Part shown: positions 42,870 through 64,000 of the stretch, in pieces
How the letters are laid out: each line of letters begins with the position of its first letter
How positions within the stretch are numbered: position 1 is the stretch's first letter
Source: Streptomyces marinisediminis
Lineage (GTDB): Bacteria > Actinomycetota > Actinomycetes > Streptomycetales > Streptomycetaceae
Reading direction: 5' to 3'
Assembly: GCF_026262575.1 (NCBI RefSeq)
Contig: NZ_JAPKFL010000010.1
Coordinates: forward strand, 1-64,000
DNA: 64,000 nucleotides
The notes under the pieces: model-generated
The model's database searches: none
Told to the model about the DNA's origin: nothing
Seen by the model: the letters and a program-made list of their open reading frames with translations, nothing else
Program-made: the position numbers and the translations under genes

Positions 42870-45800
42870 TTACTGCGCGGGACCGAGCAGGTCGTCGAAG
42901 AGGTCGTCCAGGCGCCGGCCGCCGGACGGCCGCTCGGCCGCCGCGGCGCTTTGGGGCGGTGGCGCACCGGACTCCCGGGCCCGGCGCACGCACGCGGCGA
43001 GCCCGGCGGCGGTCGGCCGCCGGAAGAAGTCGCCGAGCGTGAGCGTCACGCCCTGCCGCTCCTGGACGGCCCACAGCGCCTTGGCGGCCAGCAGGGAGTG
43101 CCCGCCCAGGGCGAAGAAGTCGTCGTCCCGGCCGACCCGGGGGACCGACAGCGCGTCCGCCAGGACCTCGGCGACCGCCCGTTCCAGGGCGTCGCGCGGC
43201 GGGGCGTACCGCCCCTCGGCCCGCACGGTGGCGGCGAAGTCGGGCTCGGGCAGGCGGCGCTGGTCGACCTTGCCGTTGACGGTGAGCGGCAGCCGCTCGA
43301 CGGTGACGAACGCCGAGGGCACCATGTAGCCGGGCAGCCGCCGCCGCACGAACTCGGCGAGCTCCCCGGCCGCGGGCGGCTCCCCGGCGTGCGGGACGAC
43401 GTAGGCGACGAGCCGGCGCTCCGCCGAGCGCTCGCCGTGCACGCGCACGAACGCGGAGCGCACGGCGGGGTGGGCGTCCACGGTCGTCCGCACCTCGTCC
43501 AGCTCCACCCGGTAGCCGCGGATCTTGACCTGGTCGTCCGCCCGGCCCAGGAACTCCAGCGTGCCGTCGGACAGGTGGCGGGCGATGTCCCCCGTGCGGT
43601 ACAGGCGGGCTCCGGGCTCGGGGCCGAACGGGTCGGGCGTGAACGCGGCGGCCGTCTGACGGGGCATGCCCAGGTAGCCGTGCGCGAGTCCCCGCCCGCC
43701 GAGGTGGACCTCGCCGCGCACGCCGACGGGCACCGGGCGGCCCAGGGCGTCGAGCACGTACACCCGGGTGTTGGCGACGGGCCGCCCGACGGGGACCCAT
43801 TCCGGCCAGGCCGCCGGGTCCGCGGGCAGCGCGTGGGCGGTGACCACGTGCGTCTCCGAGGGGCCGTACTCGTTGTGCAGCCGCGTGCCGGGCAGGTCCG
43901 CGAAGAGCCGGCGCAGGTCGTCGGTGACGACGAGCTGCTCCGACCCGGCGACGACCGTCCGCAGCGCGGTCGGCGGGGTGGCGCCGCCCCGGTGGCCCTC
44001 GGCGAGCTGCTGGAGGGCGGCGGCCGGGACGTAGAGCCGCTCCACCCGCTCGCGTCGCAGCAGTTCGGCCAGGCCGTGCACGTCCCGCCGCTGCTCCTCG
44101 GTGACGAGCACCAGGGTGCCGCCGGAGCCGAGGGTGGAGAAGATTTCCTGGAAGGAGACGTCAAAGCTGAGCGAGGCGAACTGCAGCGTGCGGTGGCCCG
44201 GCTCCCAGGGGCCGTAGCGCTCCAGCGTCCAGGCGACGAGGTTGCTGACGGCCCGGTGCGGCATGAGGATGCCCTTGGGGCGGCCGGTCGACCCGGAGGT
44301 GTAGGTGACGTAGGCGACGGGGTCGTGCGGCAGGCCCCGTGGCGCGGCCGGGGCGGCCGGGCCGGAGGCGGCCGGGCCGGGGTCGGGCAGGGCGGTGACG
44401 TCGAGGAGCACGGCGTCGGTGTCGGGCACGCCGTCGCGGGTGGCGGGGTCGACCAGCAGCACCGGGGCGCCGGTGTCGGCGAGCACGAGCGCCAGGCGGT
44501 CGCGCGGGTGGTCCGGGTCGAGCGCGACGTAGGCGCCCCCGGCCTTCAGCGTGCCGAGCACCGCCGCCAGCATCGCCACGGACCGGCGCACCGCGAGCGC
44601 CACGTACGTGCCGTCCGTGACGCCCACGCGGCGGAGGGCGCGGGCCACCGCCTCCGCGCGGGCGTCCAGCTCGGCGTAGGTCACGCGCTGCCCGGCGAAC
44701 TCGACGGCCACCGCGTCCGGGGTGCGCGCCGCCTGCTTCTCGAACCAGTGGTGCGCCCGGGCCTCGGCTCCCAGATCGCGGGCGGTGTCGTTCCAGGTCC
44801 GCACCAGCCGCTCGCGCTCGGCCGGGTCGAGGAGCTCGTGCGCGGAGAGCGGGGCGTCGGGCCGCTCGGCCAGCGCGGCCAGGAGCCGGGCGAGCCGGTC
44901 GGCCAGGCGGGCGGCGGTGTCCTCGGTGAAGAGGGCGCCGTCGTACTCCAAGATCAGGGCCGCCCCGTCGGCGTGCCGCGTGAGGAAGAGGGCGAGGTCG
45001 AACTTGGCGGTACGGGTGGTCAGCGGCACCGGGGCGCTCCGGAGCCCCGGGAGGTCCAACTCCGGCCCGCCCGCGTCGTCGTCGGCGAACCAGGCGCGGA
45101 ACAGCGGGTGGCGGGCCCCGGAGCGCTCCGGGCGGAGGGCTTCCACGACGGCGTCGAAGGGCGCGTCGGCGTGCGCGTAGGCGTCCGTGGTCACCGCGCG
45201 CGTCCGGGCCAGCAGCGCACGGAAGCCGGGGTCGCCGCCGAGGTCGGGGCGGAGGGCCACGGTGTTGAGGAAGAAGCCCACCATGGCGTGGGTCTCGGCC
45301 GGTCCGCGGCGCGCCACGGGAGCGCCGATCACCAGGTCGCTCTGGCCGCTCAGCCGGTGCAGGAACGCGGCCCAGGCCGCGAGCAGCGTCATGAACGGGG
45401 TGCAGCCCTCGGCGCGCCCCAGGTCGGTGAGGTCCGCCACGACGCCCGGCGGCACCGGGACGCGCAGCTCGCCCGCGGGCCCGCCCGGGCCACCGCCCTC
45501 GCCCCCGCCCGGGGCGTCGGTGGGCAGGTCGACGGTGGTCGGCGCGCCGTCCAGGACACGGCGCCAGTGGTCGACCTGCCCGTCGGCGGCCGCCGAGCGC
45601 TCGGCGTCCCACAGGACCCAGTCGAGGTAGCGCGGCCCGCTGGCCGCCGCAGGTCCGGCCTCGCCCCGGTGGGCGGCCGCGTAGAGCGCGGAGAGGTCGC
45701 GCGTGAGGACTCCGGCGGACCACTCGTCGAAGACGATGTGGTGCACGACGAGCACGAGCGTCCAGCGACGCTCGTCCAGCCGCAGCAGCCGGGCCCTGGC

Positions 45801-46250
45801 CACCGGCCCGGCGGCGAGGTCGAAGGGGCGCTCCGTCTCGGCGCGCAGGGCGGCGCGTTCGGCCCGCTCCCGTTCGCCCGCGGGCAGGCCGCCGAGGTCC
45901 TCGACGGTGATCTCCGGGAGGTCGGGGAGCACGCACTGCTCCGGCTCCCCGTCGTCGCGGACGCGGAAGACGGTGCGCAGCGCGTCGTGCCGCCGGAAGA
46001 CCTCTCGCAGCGCGTGGACGAGGGCCGGCTCGTCCAGTGCGCCGTCCAGGCGCCAGGCCAGCGGCACGAGGTAATCGGTGCCGCCCGGGTGCATCCGGTC
46101 CAGCAGCCACAGGCGGCGCTGGCCCGGCGCGAGCGGCCCTCGGTCCCGGCCGCGCGGGACGACGCCCGCGGGGTCGCGGGGCGCGGGCAGGCCCCGCCGC
46201 TCCAGCAGCTCCCTGATCCGCCGCTCGGCGTCGCCCGGGCGCGCCGTCAT
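42870..46250 (-). CDS. NRPS C-A-T module, Pro-like specificity
   Basis: 1126 aa from the ATG at 46250 (ATGA overlap with the dioxygenase gene). The C domain (residues 25-460) has an intact HHIVFDE near residue 170. The A domain (470-980) has [49 protein letters not shown] and NGKVDQRRL. The T domain has [13 protein letters not shown] (Ser about 1048). Hand-aligned pocket residues D-V-Q-Y-V-A-E-V-V match proline-type codes except for Glu in place of His at position 322, so Pro or a substituted proline is likely. As a C-starting module just after the PKS genes it probably accepts the polyketide chain from the terminal KS0. Confidence 0.9.
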   Translation of the reverse strand: MTARPGDAERRIRELLERRGLPAPRDPAGVVPRGRDRGPLAPGQRRLWLLDRMHPGGTDYLVPLAWRLDGALDEPALVHALREVFRRHDALRTVFRVRDDGEPEQCVLPDLPEITVEDLGGLPAGERERAERAALRAETERPFDLAAGPVARARLLRLDERRWTLVLVVHHIVFDEWSAGVLTRDLSALYAAAHRGEAGPAAASGPRYLDWVLWDAERSAAADGQVDHWRRVLDGAPTTVDLPTDAPGGGEGGGPGGPAGELRVPVPPGVVADLTDLGRAEGCTPFMTLLAAWAAFLHRLSGQSDLVIGAPVARRGPAETHAMVGFFLNTVALRPDLGGDPGFRALLARTRAVTTDAYAHADAPFDAVVEALRPERSGARHPLFRAWFADDDAGGPELDLPGLRSAPVPLTTRTAKFDLALFLTRHADGAALILEYDGALFTEDTAARLADRLARLLAALAERPDAPLSAHELLDPAERERLVRTWNDTARDLGAEARAHHWFEKQAARTPDAVAVEFAGQRVTYAELDARAEAVARALRRVGVTDGTYVALAVRRSVAMLAAVLGTLKAGGAYVALDPDHPRDRLALVLADTGAPVLLVDPATRDGVPDTDAVLLDVTALPDPGPAASGPAAPAAPRGLPHDPVAYVTYTSGSTGRPKGILMPHRAVSNLVAWTLERYGPWEPGHRTLQFASLSFDVSFQEIFSTLGSGGTLVLVTEEQRRDVHGLAELLRRERVERLYVPAAALQQLAEGHRGGATPPTALRTVVAGSEQLVVTDDLRRLFADLPGTRLHNEYGPSETHVVTAHALPADPAAWPEWVPVGRPVANTRVYVLDALGRPVPVGVRGEVHLGGRGLAHGYLGMPRQTAAAFTPDPFGPEPGARLYRTGDIARHLSDGTLEFLGRADDQVKIRGYRVELDEVRTTVDAHPAVRSAFVRVHGERSAERRLVAYVVPHAGEPPAAGELAEFVRRRLPGYMVPSAFVTVERLPLTVNGKVDQRRLPEPDFAATVRAEGRYAPPRDALERAVAEVLADALSVPRVGRDDDFFALGGHSLLAAKALWAVQERQGVTLTLGDFFRRPTAAGLAACVRRARESGAPPPQSAAAAERPSGGRRLDDLFDDLLGPAQ

Positions 46251-47065
46251 ACCGGCACGCGGCCGTGTCCGGCCGCGGTGAGCGCGTCGTCGGGCACCGT
46301 CCGCAGGGGTGTGAAGTCCCGGCTGGCGACGAAGTGCGGACGGGGTCGGGGCACCTCGCGCAGCCGGTTGCGCACGCTGTTGTAGCTGACCAGCACCAGC
46401 GTGCGGTTGTTCGGCGACATGTTCGGCACCGAGCCGTGCAGGATCGCGCTGTGGAAGAGGAGCACCGTGCCCGCCGGGCCCTTGGGGGCCACGATGCCCC
46501 GCTCCCGGGTCGCCGCGGCGAGCGCCTCGACCTTCAGCGAGTACTTCAGCTTGGCCGACAGCGTCTGCGACCAGTCCGCGTCCTCGCGGACGGTGACGTC
46601 GTGCATCCCGTCCCGGTGGGAGCCGGGCACGAGCATGAGCGGCCCGTTGAACTCGTCGACCGCGTCGAGGAAGACGGCGGCGCTCAGGGCGCGGGGGGCG
46701 GGCATGCCGTCCTCGTCGTGCCAGAAGCGGTAGTCCTGGTGCCACTCCCACACCTCACCGACCAGGGCCAGCTTGGCGTTGATCTTGAACTGGTGCACGT
46801 ACACGTCGTCGCCGAGGAGCCGGCGCGCGGGCTCCACGAGCCGCGGCAGCCGCACCAGGGTCTCGAAGACGGGGTTGGTCTCGTGCACGCCGTGCACGCC
46901 GCGCACCACGCCGGTCCCGGCCTCCAGCACCCGGCGGGGCGCTGACTCACCGAACACCAGGGGGAGCTCCCCGCGGAGTCTGTCCAGCTCCGCCCCGTCG
47001 AGAAGGCCGGGCAGCAGCAGGTACCCGTCCCGTTCGTACTGCCGGACCTGGTCCTCGGTCAGCAT
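46247..47065 (-). CDS. Phytanoyl-CoA-dioxygenase-family (PhyH/EctD-like) hydroxylase
   Basis: Fe(II)/2-oxoglutarate dioxygenase, 272 aa from the ATG at 47065. The iron ligands are His and Asp in WEWHQDYRFW (about residue 112) and a distal His in FHSAILHGSVPNMSPNNR (about residues 210-228), whose final Arg should bind 2-oxoglutarate. ALSAAVFLDAVDEFNGPLML and VPGSH are typical of the EctD-like branch. In this operon it probably hydroxylates the polyketide or an amino acid; proline, activated by the next gene product, is one possibility. It is the first gene after a 366-nt gap with a dyad, so it may have its own promoter. Confidence 0.87.
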   Translation of the reverse strand: MLTEDQVRQYERDGYLLLPGLLDGAELDRLRGELPLVFGESAPRRVLEAGTGVVRGVHGVHETNPVFETLVRLPRLVEPARRLLGDDVYVHQFKINAKLALVGEVWEWHQDYRFWHDEDGMPAPRALSAAVFLDAVDEFNGPLMLVPGSHRDGMHDVTVREDADWSQTLSAKLKYSLKVEALAAATRERGIVAPKGPAGTVLLFHSAILHGSVPNMSPNNRTLVLVSYNSVRNRLREVPRPRPHFVASRDFTPLRTVPDDALTAAGHGRVPV

Positions 47066-47162
47066 GTGCCAACCCCACCCTTTCGCTTGCGGCTGCCGTC
47101 GTCCCCTTCGTGACAGCGGGTTCCACCACCTTCGCCGCCGGCGGAGTCGCGCAGCAGTCCCA

Positions 47163-47185
47163 GGAACAGGTGACTTGACTGTTCC
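47163..47185. promoter_or_regulatory. GGAACAG-N9-CTGTTCC dyad in internal cluster promoter region
   Basis: A perfect 7-bp inverted repeat with a 9-nt spacer lies 98 nt upstream of the dioxygenase start, inside the only long gap (47066-47431) of the minus-strand operon. The gap is less GC-rich than its flanks and holds no gene I can support. The symmetry suggests a dimeric regulator, perhaps the LuxR-type protein of the cluster, controlling a second transcription start. Confidence 0.55.
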
Positions 47186-47431
47186 CCCGAGCGGACATAC
47201 ACCGCGGAACCGCGTCGGACGCCCGGGGGTCCGCGCGCGGCCCGGGCGTCCGGGGCCCGACCCTCCGGGGCCGCGGTGCCGAGCCCGGCCCGCTGCAGGG
47301 CCCCCGCGGGGCGCGTCAGGTGCCCCGCGGCCACGGCGGGGCGCGCGGTGGCCCGCCCGAGCGCGGTGGCGCGGTCGCGCCCCGCCGCCGCGGGGGCGGA
47401 GGCGGGCGCGGGGGCCGGGCGCGGGTGGGGC

Positions 47432-50400
47432 TCAGCCGAAGGCGCGCAGGCGGTGGGTGAGGTGGGTGGCCGCGCCGTCCAGCAGGGTGTCGGCGATGGC
47501 CTCGACGGTGCGGGCGCGCCAGGGGTGCAGTGCGGTGCCCGCGACGACCTGGTTGAACGCGCCCATCGCGGGGCCGCAGTGCACGAGGTGATCGACCCGG
47601 GAACGGTGGTCGCCGGTCACCGCCAGGCGGAAGCCGCGGGCGAAGTACCGGCGGAAGACGGCGGCGAGGTGCGCCTTGGGGTCCTCGCCCGGCGCGGCGG
47701 CCGGGAGCGGTTCGCCGCCCAGGTAGCGGTCGGTGACCTCGGCCCGGGTGTCCTCGTCCAGCTCGGCCAGCGAGGCGTGCCGGCGCCACAGTTCGTGCAG
47801 CCGGGACGCGCGGGCCGGGAAGAACAGGCCGCGCTTGAGGTAACGGGCCCGCACGCCGAGCTCGAACATCTCGCCCCAGGGCGCGGTGTCGACGTCGAAC
47901 TCCCGCGCCTCCTGGAGCGCGTCCTTCACCGCGGCGCTGGTGGCGGCCTCGACGGAGCACTGGTTGACCGAGCCGGTGAGCACGAACTCCGCGCCGAGGA
48001 GGAACGCCGCCGCGGCCGCCTCGGGGGTGCCGATGCCGCCCGCGCACCCCACGTGCACGCGGTGGTCAGGGCGCGCCGCCGCGTCCCGCAGCCGCAGCAC
48101 CGCGGGGAGGAGGGTGAGCAGGTCGGCGGTGCTGCTCAGCCAGCCCCCGTCGGCCTCGACGCACAGGTCGTCGGCCATCGGGCGCCCGGCGGCGGCCCGC
48201 GCCTCGGCCTCGGTGACCTCCCCGGCGTCGAGCAGCCGGGCGACCAAGCGCTCGGGGGGCGGGGCGAGGAACTCGGCGGCGACGTCCGTCCGGGTCACCT
48301 TGGCGATGATGCGGCCGCCCTTCAGCCGGAAGCGGACCAGCGCGGGGGTGATCAGGGGGAATCCGGAGGCCTCGACGATGTCGACGCCGTGCCGCAGCAG
48401 CGCGTCCACCAGCGCGGCCTCCTGCTCCGGGGCGCCGTGCCGGTAGAGGAGGTTGACGCCGAAGGCACCGCCCAGGCCCAGGTCGGCGGAGAGCGCGCGC
48501 AGCCGCTCCTCCACCTCGTCCGGCGTCAGGCCGCCGGTGCCCAGGAAGCCGAGCAGGCCGGCCTTGGCGGCGGCCCGCAGCATCTCGGGCCCGGAGACCC
48601 CGCCGTACAGGGAGCCCACCAGGTAGGCGCGCCGCAGCCCGTACCGTGCGCGGAAGCCCGGGGCGCCCAGGCTGTCGGCGTCCACCGCGAACCGCCCGCG
48701 GTCCGGCGCGCCGCCGTCCGCCGGGGCCGGGCGGGCCGGCACCCCGGGCTCGTCGACCGGAGCGGGCTCGGCGACCGGAGCGGGCTCGGCGACCGGAGCG
48801 GGCTGGGGGGCCGGTTCCGGGCGCGGGGCGGGGGCCGGGAGGGGGTCGGCGGCGGCCCGGATGCGGTCGACCAGCTTGGTCAGCACGCGGCCGGGGCCCA
48901 GTTCGACGAACTCGAAGTCGCCGAGCCCCATCAGCCGGCGCACCGTCTCCGTCCAGCGGACCGGGGAGGCGATCTGCGCCGTCAGCAGCTCCGCCTGCCC
49001 CTTCGCCGGGTACGGGCACGCGTCCACGTTGGCGAGCACCGGCACCGTCGGCGGGCGGAGGCCGAACTCGCCCAGGTAGGCGGCGAACTCGTCGGCCGTG
49101 GGGCGCATGTAGCGCGAGTGGAAGGGCGCGCTGACGTTCAGCCGGACCGCCCGGGCGCCGATGGCCTCGAAGGCGGTGCGGGCCTCGTCGATCTGCTCGC
49201 CCGGCCCGGCGAGCACGAACTGGTCCACGCTGTTGTGGTTGGCCAGGTCCAGCCCGTCGAGCCCCGCGTCGGCGAGCACCCGCGCGACGGTCTCCTCGTC
49301 GGTGCCCACCACCGCGGCCATGGCGCCGCCGTCGGCCGCCGCCATCAGCTCGCCGCGACGCCGCACCAGCCGCAGCCCGGTCTCGAAGTCGAAGACCCCG
49401 GCGGCGAACAGCGCGACGTACTCGCCCAGGCTGTGGCCGACCAGGTAGTCGGGCGGGACCGGGTCCTGGGCGACGTGGTCCAGGTAGGCCAGGGCGCTGA
49501 CCACGTAGAGCGCGGGCTGGGTGAACTCGGTGCGGCCCAGGCGGCGCTGCGGGTCCTCGACGCACAGCTCGCGGATCGAGTAGCCGAGCACCCGGTCGGC
49601 CGCCGCGGTCTCCTCGGGGAACCTCTCGAAGAGGTCCCTGCCCATGCCCCGCTGCTGCGATCCCTGTCCGGGGAAGCCGTAGACCTTCATCGCGTGTGCC
49701 TTCCTTGGTGTCTTCGGGTCCTTCGATGCCCGGGGTGCCTCGCTGTCCCCCGCCGCCGACGGAAACGCCGACGGGGACGCCGACCGCCCCGGCGGGGACG
49801 CCGACCGGGTGCCGGCGGGCGCGCCGCAGGCGCGCAGGGCCGCGGCCAGCAGGCCGGGGTCGTCGCCGAACGGGCTGAGCAGCGGCAGGGACCGCGAGCG
49901 CGTGCCCTCCCCGAGATTGCCGCGGACGAAGTTGTGCAGCGTGCCGGCCGGACCGAGGTCCAGGTAGCGGAAGTCGCCGCGGGCGCGCAGCGCGGCCACG
50001 GCGCGCTCGAACTCGATGGGCTCCCGGGCCACCCGCCAGAAGTGGGCGGGGGTGGGGTGCCGGACGGGCGCGCCGTCCACGCAGGAGATCCAGGGCGGGC
50101 GCGGGGGCGCGAACGCGACCCGGTCCAGGTCCGCCCGGCAGCGCTGGAGCACCTCGTCCATCAGGCTGGAGTGGTAGCCGTACTCGACCGGGACCCGCTG
50201 GTGCAGCACGTCGGCCGCGCGCAGCGCCCGCTCGGCCCGGTCCAGCGCCTCCGGCGTCCCCGCGAGCACGAAGTGGCCGGGGTAGTTGCGGGCGGCGACC
50301 TCGCCCGCCCGCAGCTCCGGCACCCGGTCCAGCACCTCCGTCCCGGCCAGGACGGCGAGCATGCCGCCGCGCGGGCCCGTCGCCAGGCTCGCCGCCTGCC

Positions 50401-50778
50401 GGGCCAGCAGCCGCAGGCAGTCCTCCGCCCCGACGCTGCCGGAGACCACGGCGGCCGCGTACTCCCCGAGGCTGGCGCCGAGCAGGTGGTCGGGCTCCAC
50501 CCCTTCCGCCCGCAGCGTCTCGGCCAGCGCCAGCTCGGTCATGACGATCGCCGGGTGGGTGAAGCGGGTGTCGGCGAACGGCTCGTGCCGCCGGGCGGCG
50601 GGGTCGAAGACGCGGGCGAGCACGGACTCGCCCAGTTCGTCGGCGAGCACGGCGTCGTGGCGGTCGAGCGCCGCGCGGAACACCGGGTGCCGCTCGTACA
50701 GCGCCCGTCCCATGCCGTAGTACTGCGAGCCCTGGCCGGAGAACATGAAGACCACCGGCAGGCGCCGCGCCTCCGCGC

Positions 50779-50782
<4 letters not shown>
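47432..50782 (-). CDS. Trans-acting AT-AT-ER (acyl hydrolase, malonyl-AT, enoylreductase)
   Basis: Serves the AT-less PKS in trans; 1116 aa from the ATG at 50782 (ATGA overlap with the PKS gene). AT1 (residues about 10-300) has FSGQGSQ and GASLGEY, but the malonate-binding Arg position reads Gln (LARQAASL), as in proofreading acyl hydrolases of trans-AT systems. AT2 (365-650) has FPGQGSQ, GHSLGEY, LVRRRGELM with the Arg kept, and APFHS, and should be the malonyl-loading enzyme. A Pro-rich linker with three 6-residue repeats precedes a PfaD-type FMN enoylreductase (700-1110; GSLYGGVSGPEM, HVGCAGGIGTPEA, FVLTGSVNQCS). The same tridomain order is known in other trans-AT clusters (for example MmpC). 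Confidence 0.93.
48755..48808. repeat. Three 18-bp repeats in the AT2-ER linker
   Basis: Units 48755-48772, 48773-48790 and 48791-48808 are almost identical and encode a Pro/Ala/Val/Glu hexapeptide repeat (PAPVAE) linking AT2 to the ER domain. They are a flexible spacer, probably variable between strains. Confidence 0.8.

Positions 50783-64000
<13,218 letters not shown>

Noticed and set aside
42870..42872. The TAA stop and nearby TTA-like triplets as bldA control
   Set aside because: I found no in-frame TTA leucine codon in the LuxR-type gene, and I did not scan every large gene codon by codon, so no bldA claim is made.

Overview
The window is very GC-rich DNA with strong codon-position bias, GTG/TTG starts, 4-nt stop/start overlaps, an RsiG-type sporulation regulator and an XRE/DUF397 pair. 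All of this points to a Streptomyces or close relative. There are two halves: ordinary chromosomal genes (1 to about 18.6 kb) and one end of a large natural-product gene cluster (about 19.2 kb to the right edge, where the last gene runs out of the window).

Left half. Two strong hairpins at the left edge probably end genes outside the window. A TetR-type operator and a -35 element precede a sugar ABC importer operon (lipoprotein, permease with an inserted Cna-B-like domain, second permease; no ATPase gene). Then come a small ankyrin protein, an L-asparaginase II, the c-di-GMP-dependent anti-sigma factor RsiG, D-aminoacyl-tRNA deacylase (dtd), a DHA2-type MFS exporter behind a MerR-type promoter, an SRPBCC protein and a secreted GH89 alpha-N-acetylglucosaminidase. 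A four-gene regulatory island follows (RsbW-like ATPase, resolvase-like protein lacking the catalytic serine, XRE/DUF5753 regulator, DUF397). Next are a decayed amino-acid permease, a PLP-dependent decarboxylase and a HemK-like methyltransferase. A relatively AT-rich stretch (about 18.85-19.2 kb) separates this half from the cluster.

Right half, plus strand (19.2-28.5 kb): a tiny LuxR-type regulator, an unusual NRPS (A interrupted by an N-methyltransferase, T, dead C, decayed A, fused MbtH domain), a 700-aa protein of unknown function with a caspase/CHAT-like His-Cys pair, and an MFS exporter. A hairpin terminator separates these from a convergent minus-strand operon (64000 to 28573).

In transcription order the minus-strand operon encodes: a giant NRPS-PKS (C-A[Gly]-T-KS-DH-KR-ACP-KS-KR-ACP-KS0, no AT domains); AT-AT-ER acting in trans; a phytanoyl-CoA-type dioxygenase; C-A[Pro-like]-T; MbtH; a VioC/AsnO-like oxygenase; A[acidic pocket]-T-C-A*; a guanidinoacetate-methyltransferase-like enzyme; a lone T protein; C-A[Ala/Gly-like]-T-TE; a thioesterase with a Cys nucleophile; and an A[Asn-like]-T didomain.

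The simplest reading is a trans-AT polyketide-peptide in which Gly is extended by two reduced ketide units and passed through a non-elongating KS to a peptide line. That line would add Pro-like, basic (possibly Arg-derived, hydroxylated and N-methylated) and small residues before TE release. An Asn-loading didomain, an N-methyl aliphatic residue and several broken modules would work in trans. I do not recognise the product. All substrate assignments are from hand alignment of A-domain pocket positions.
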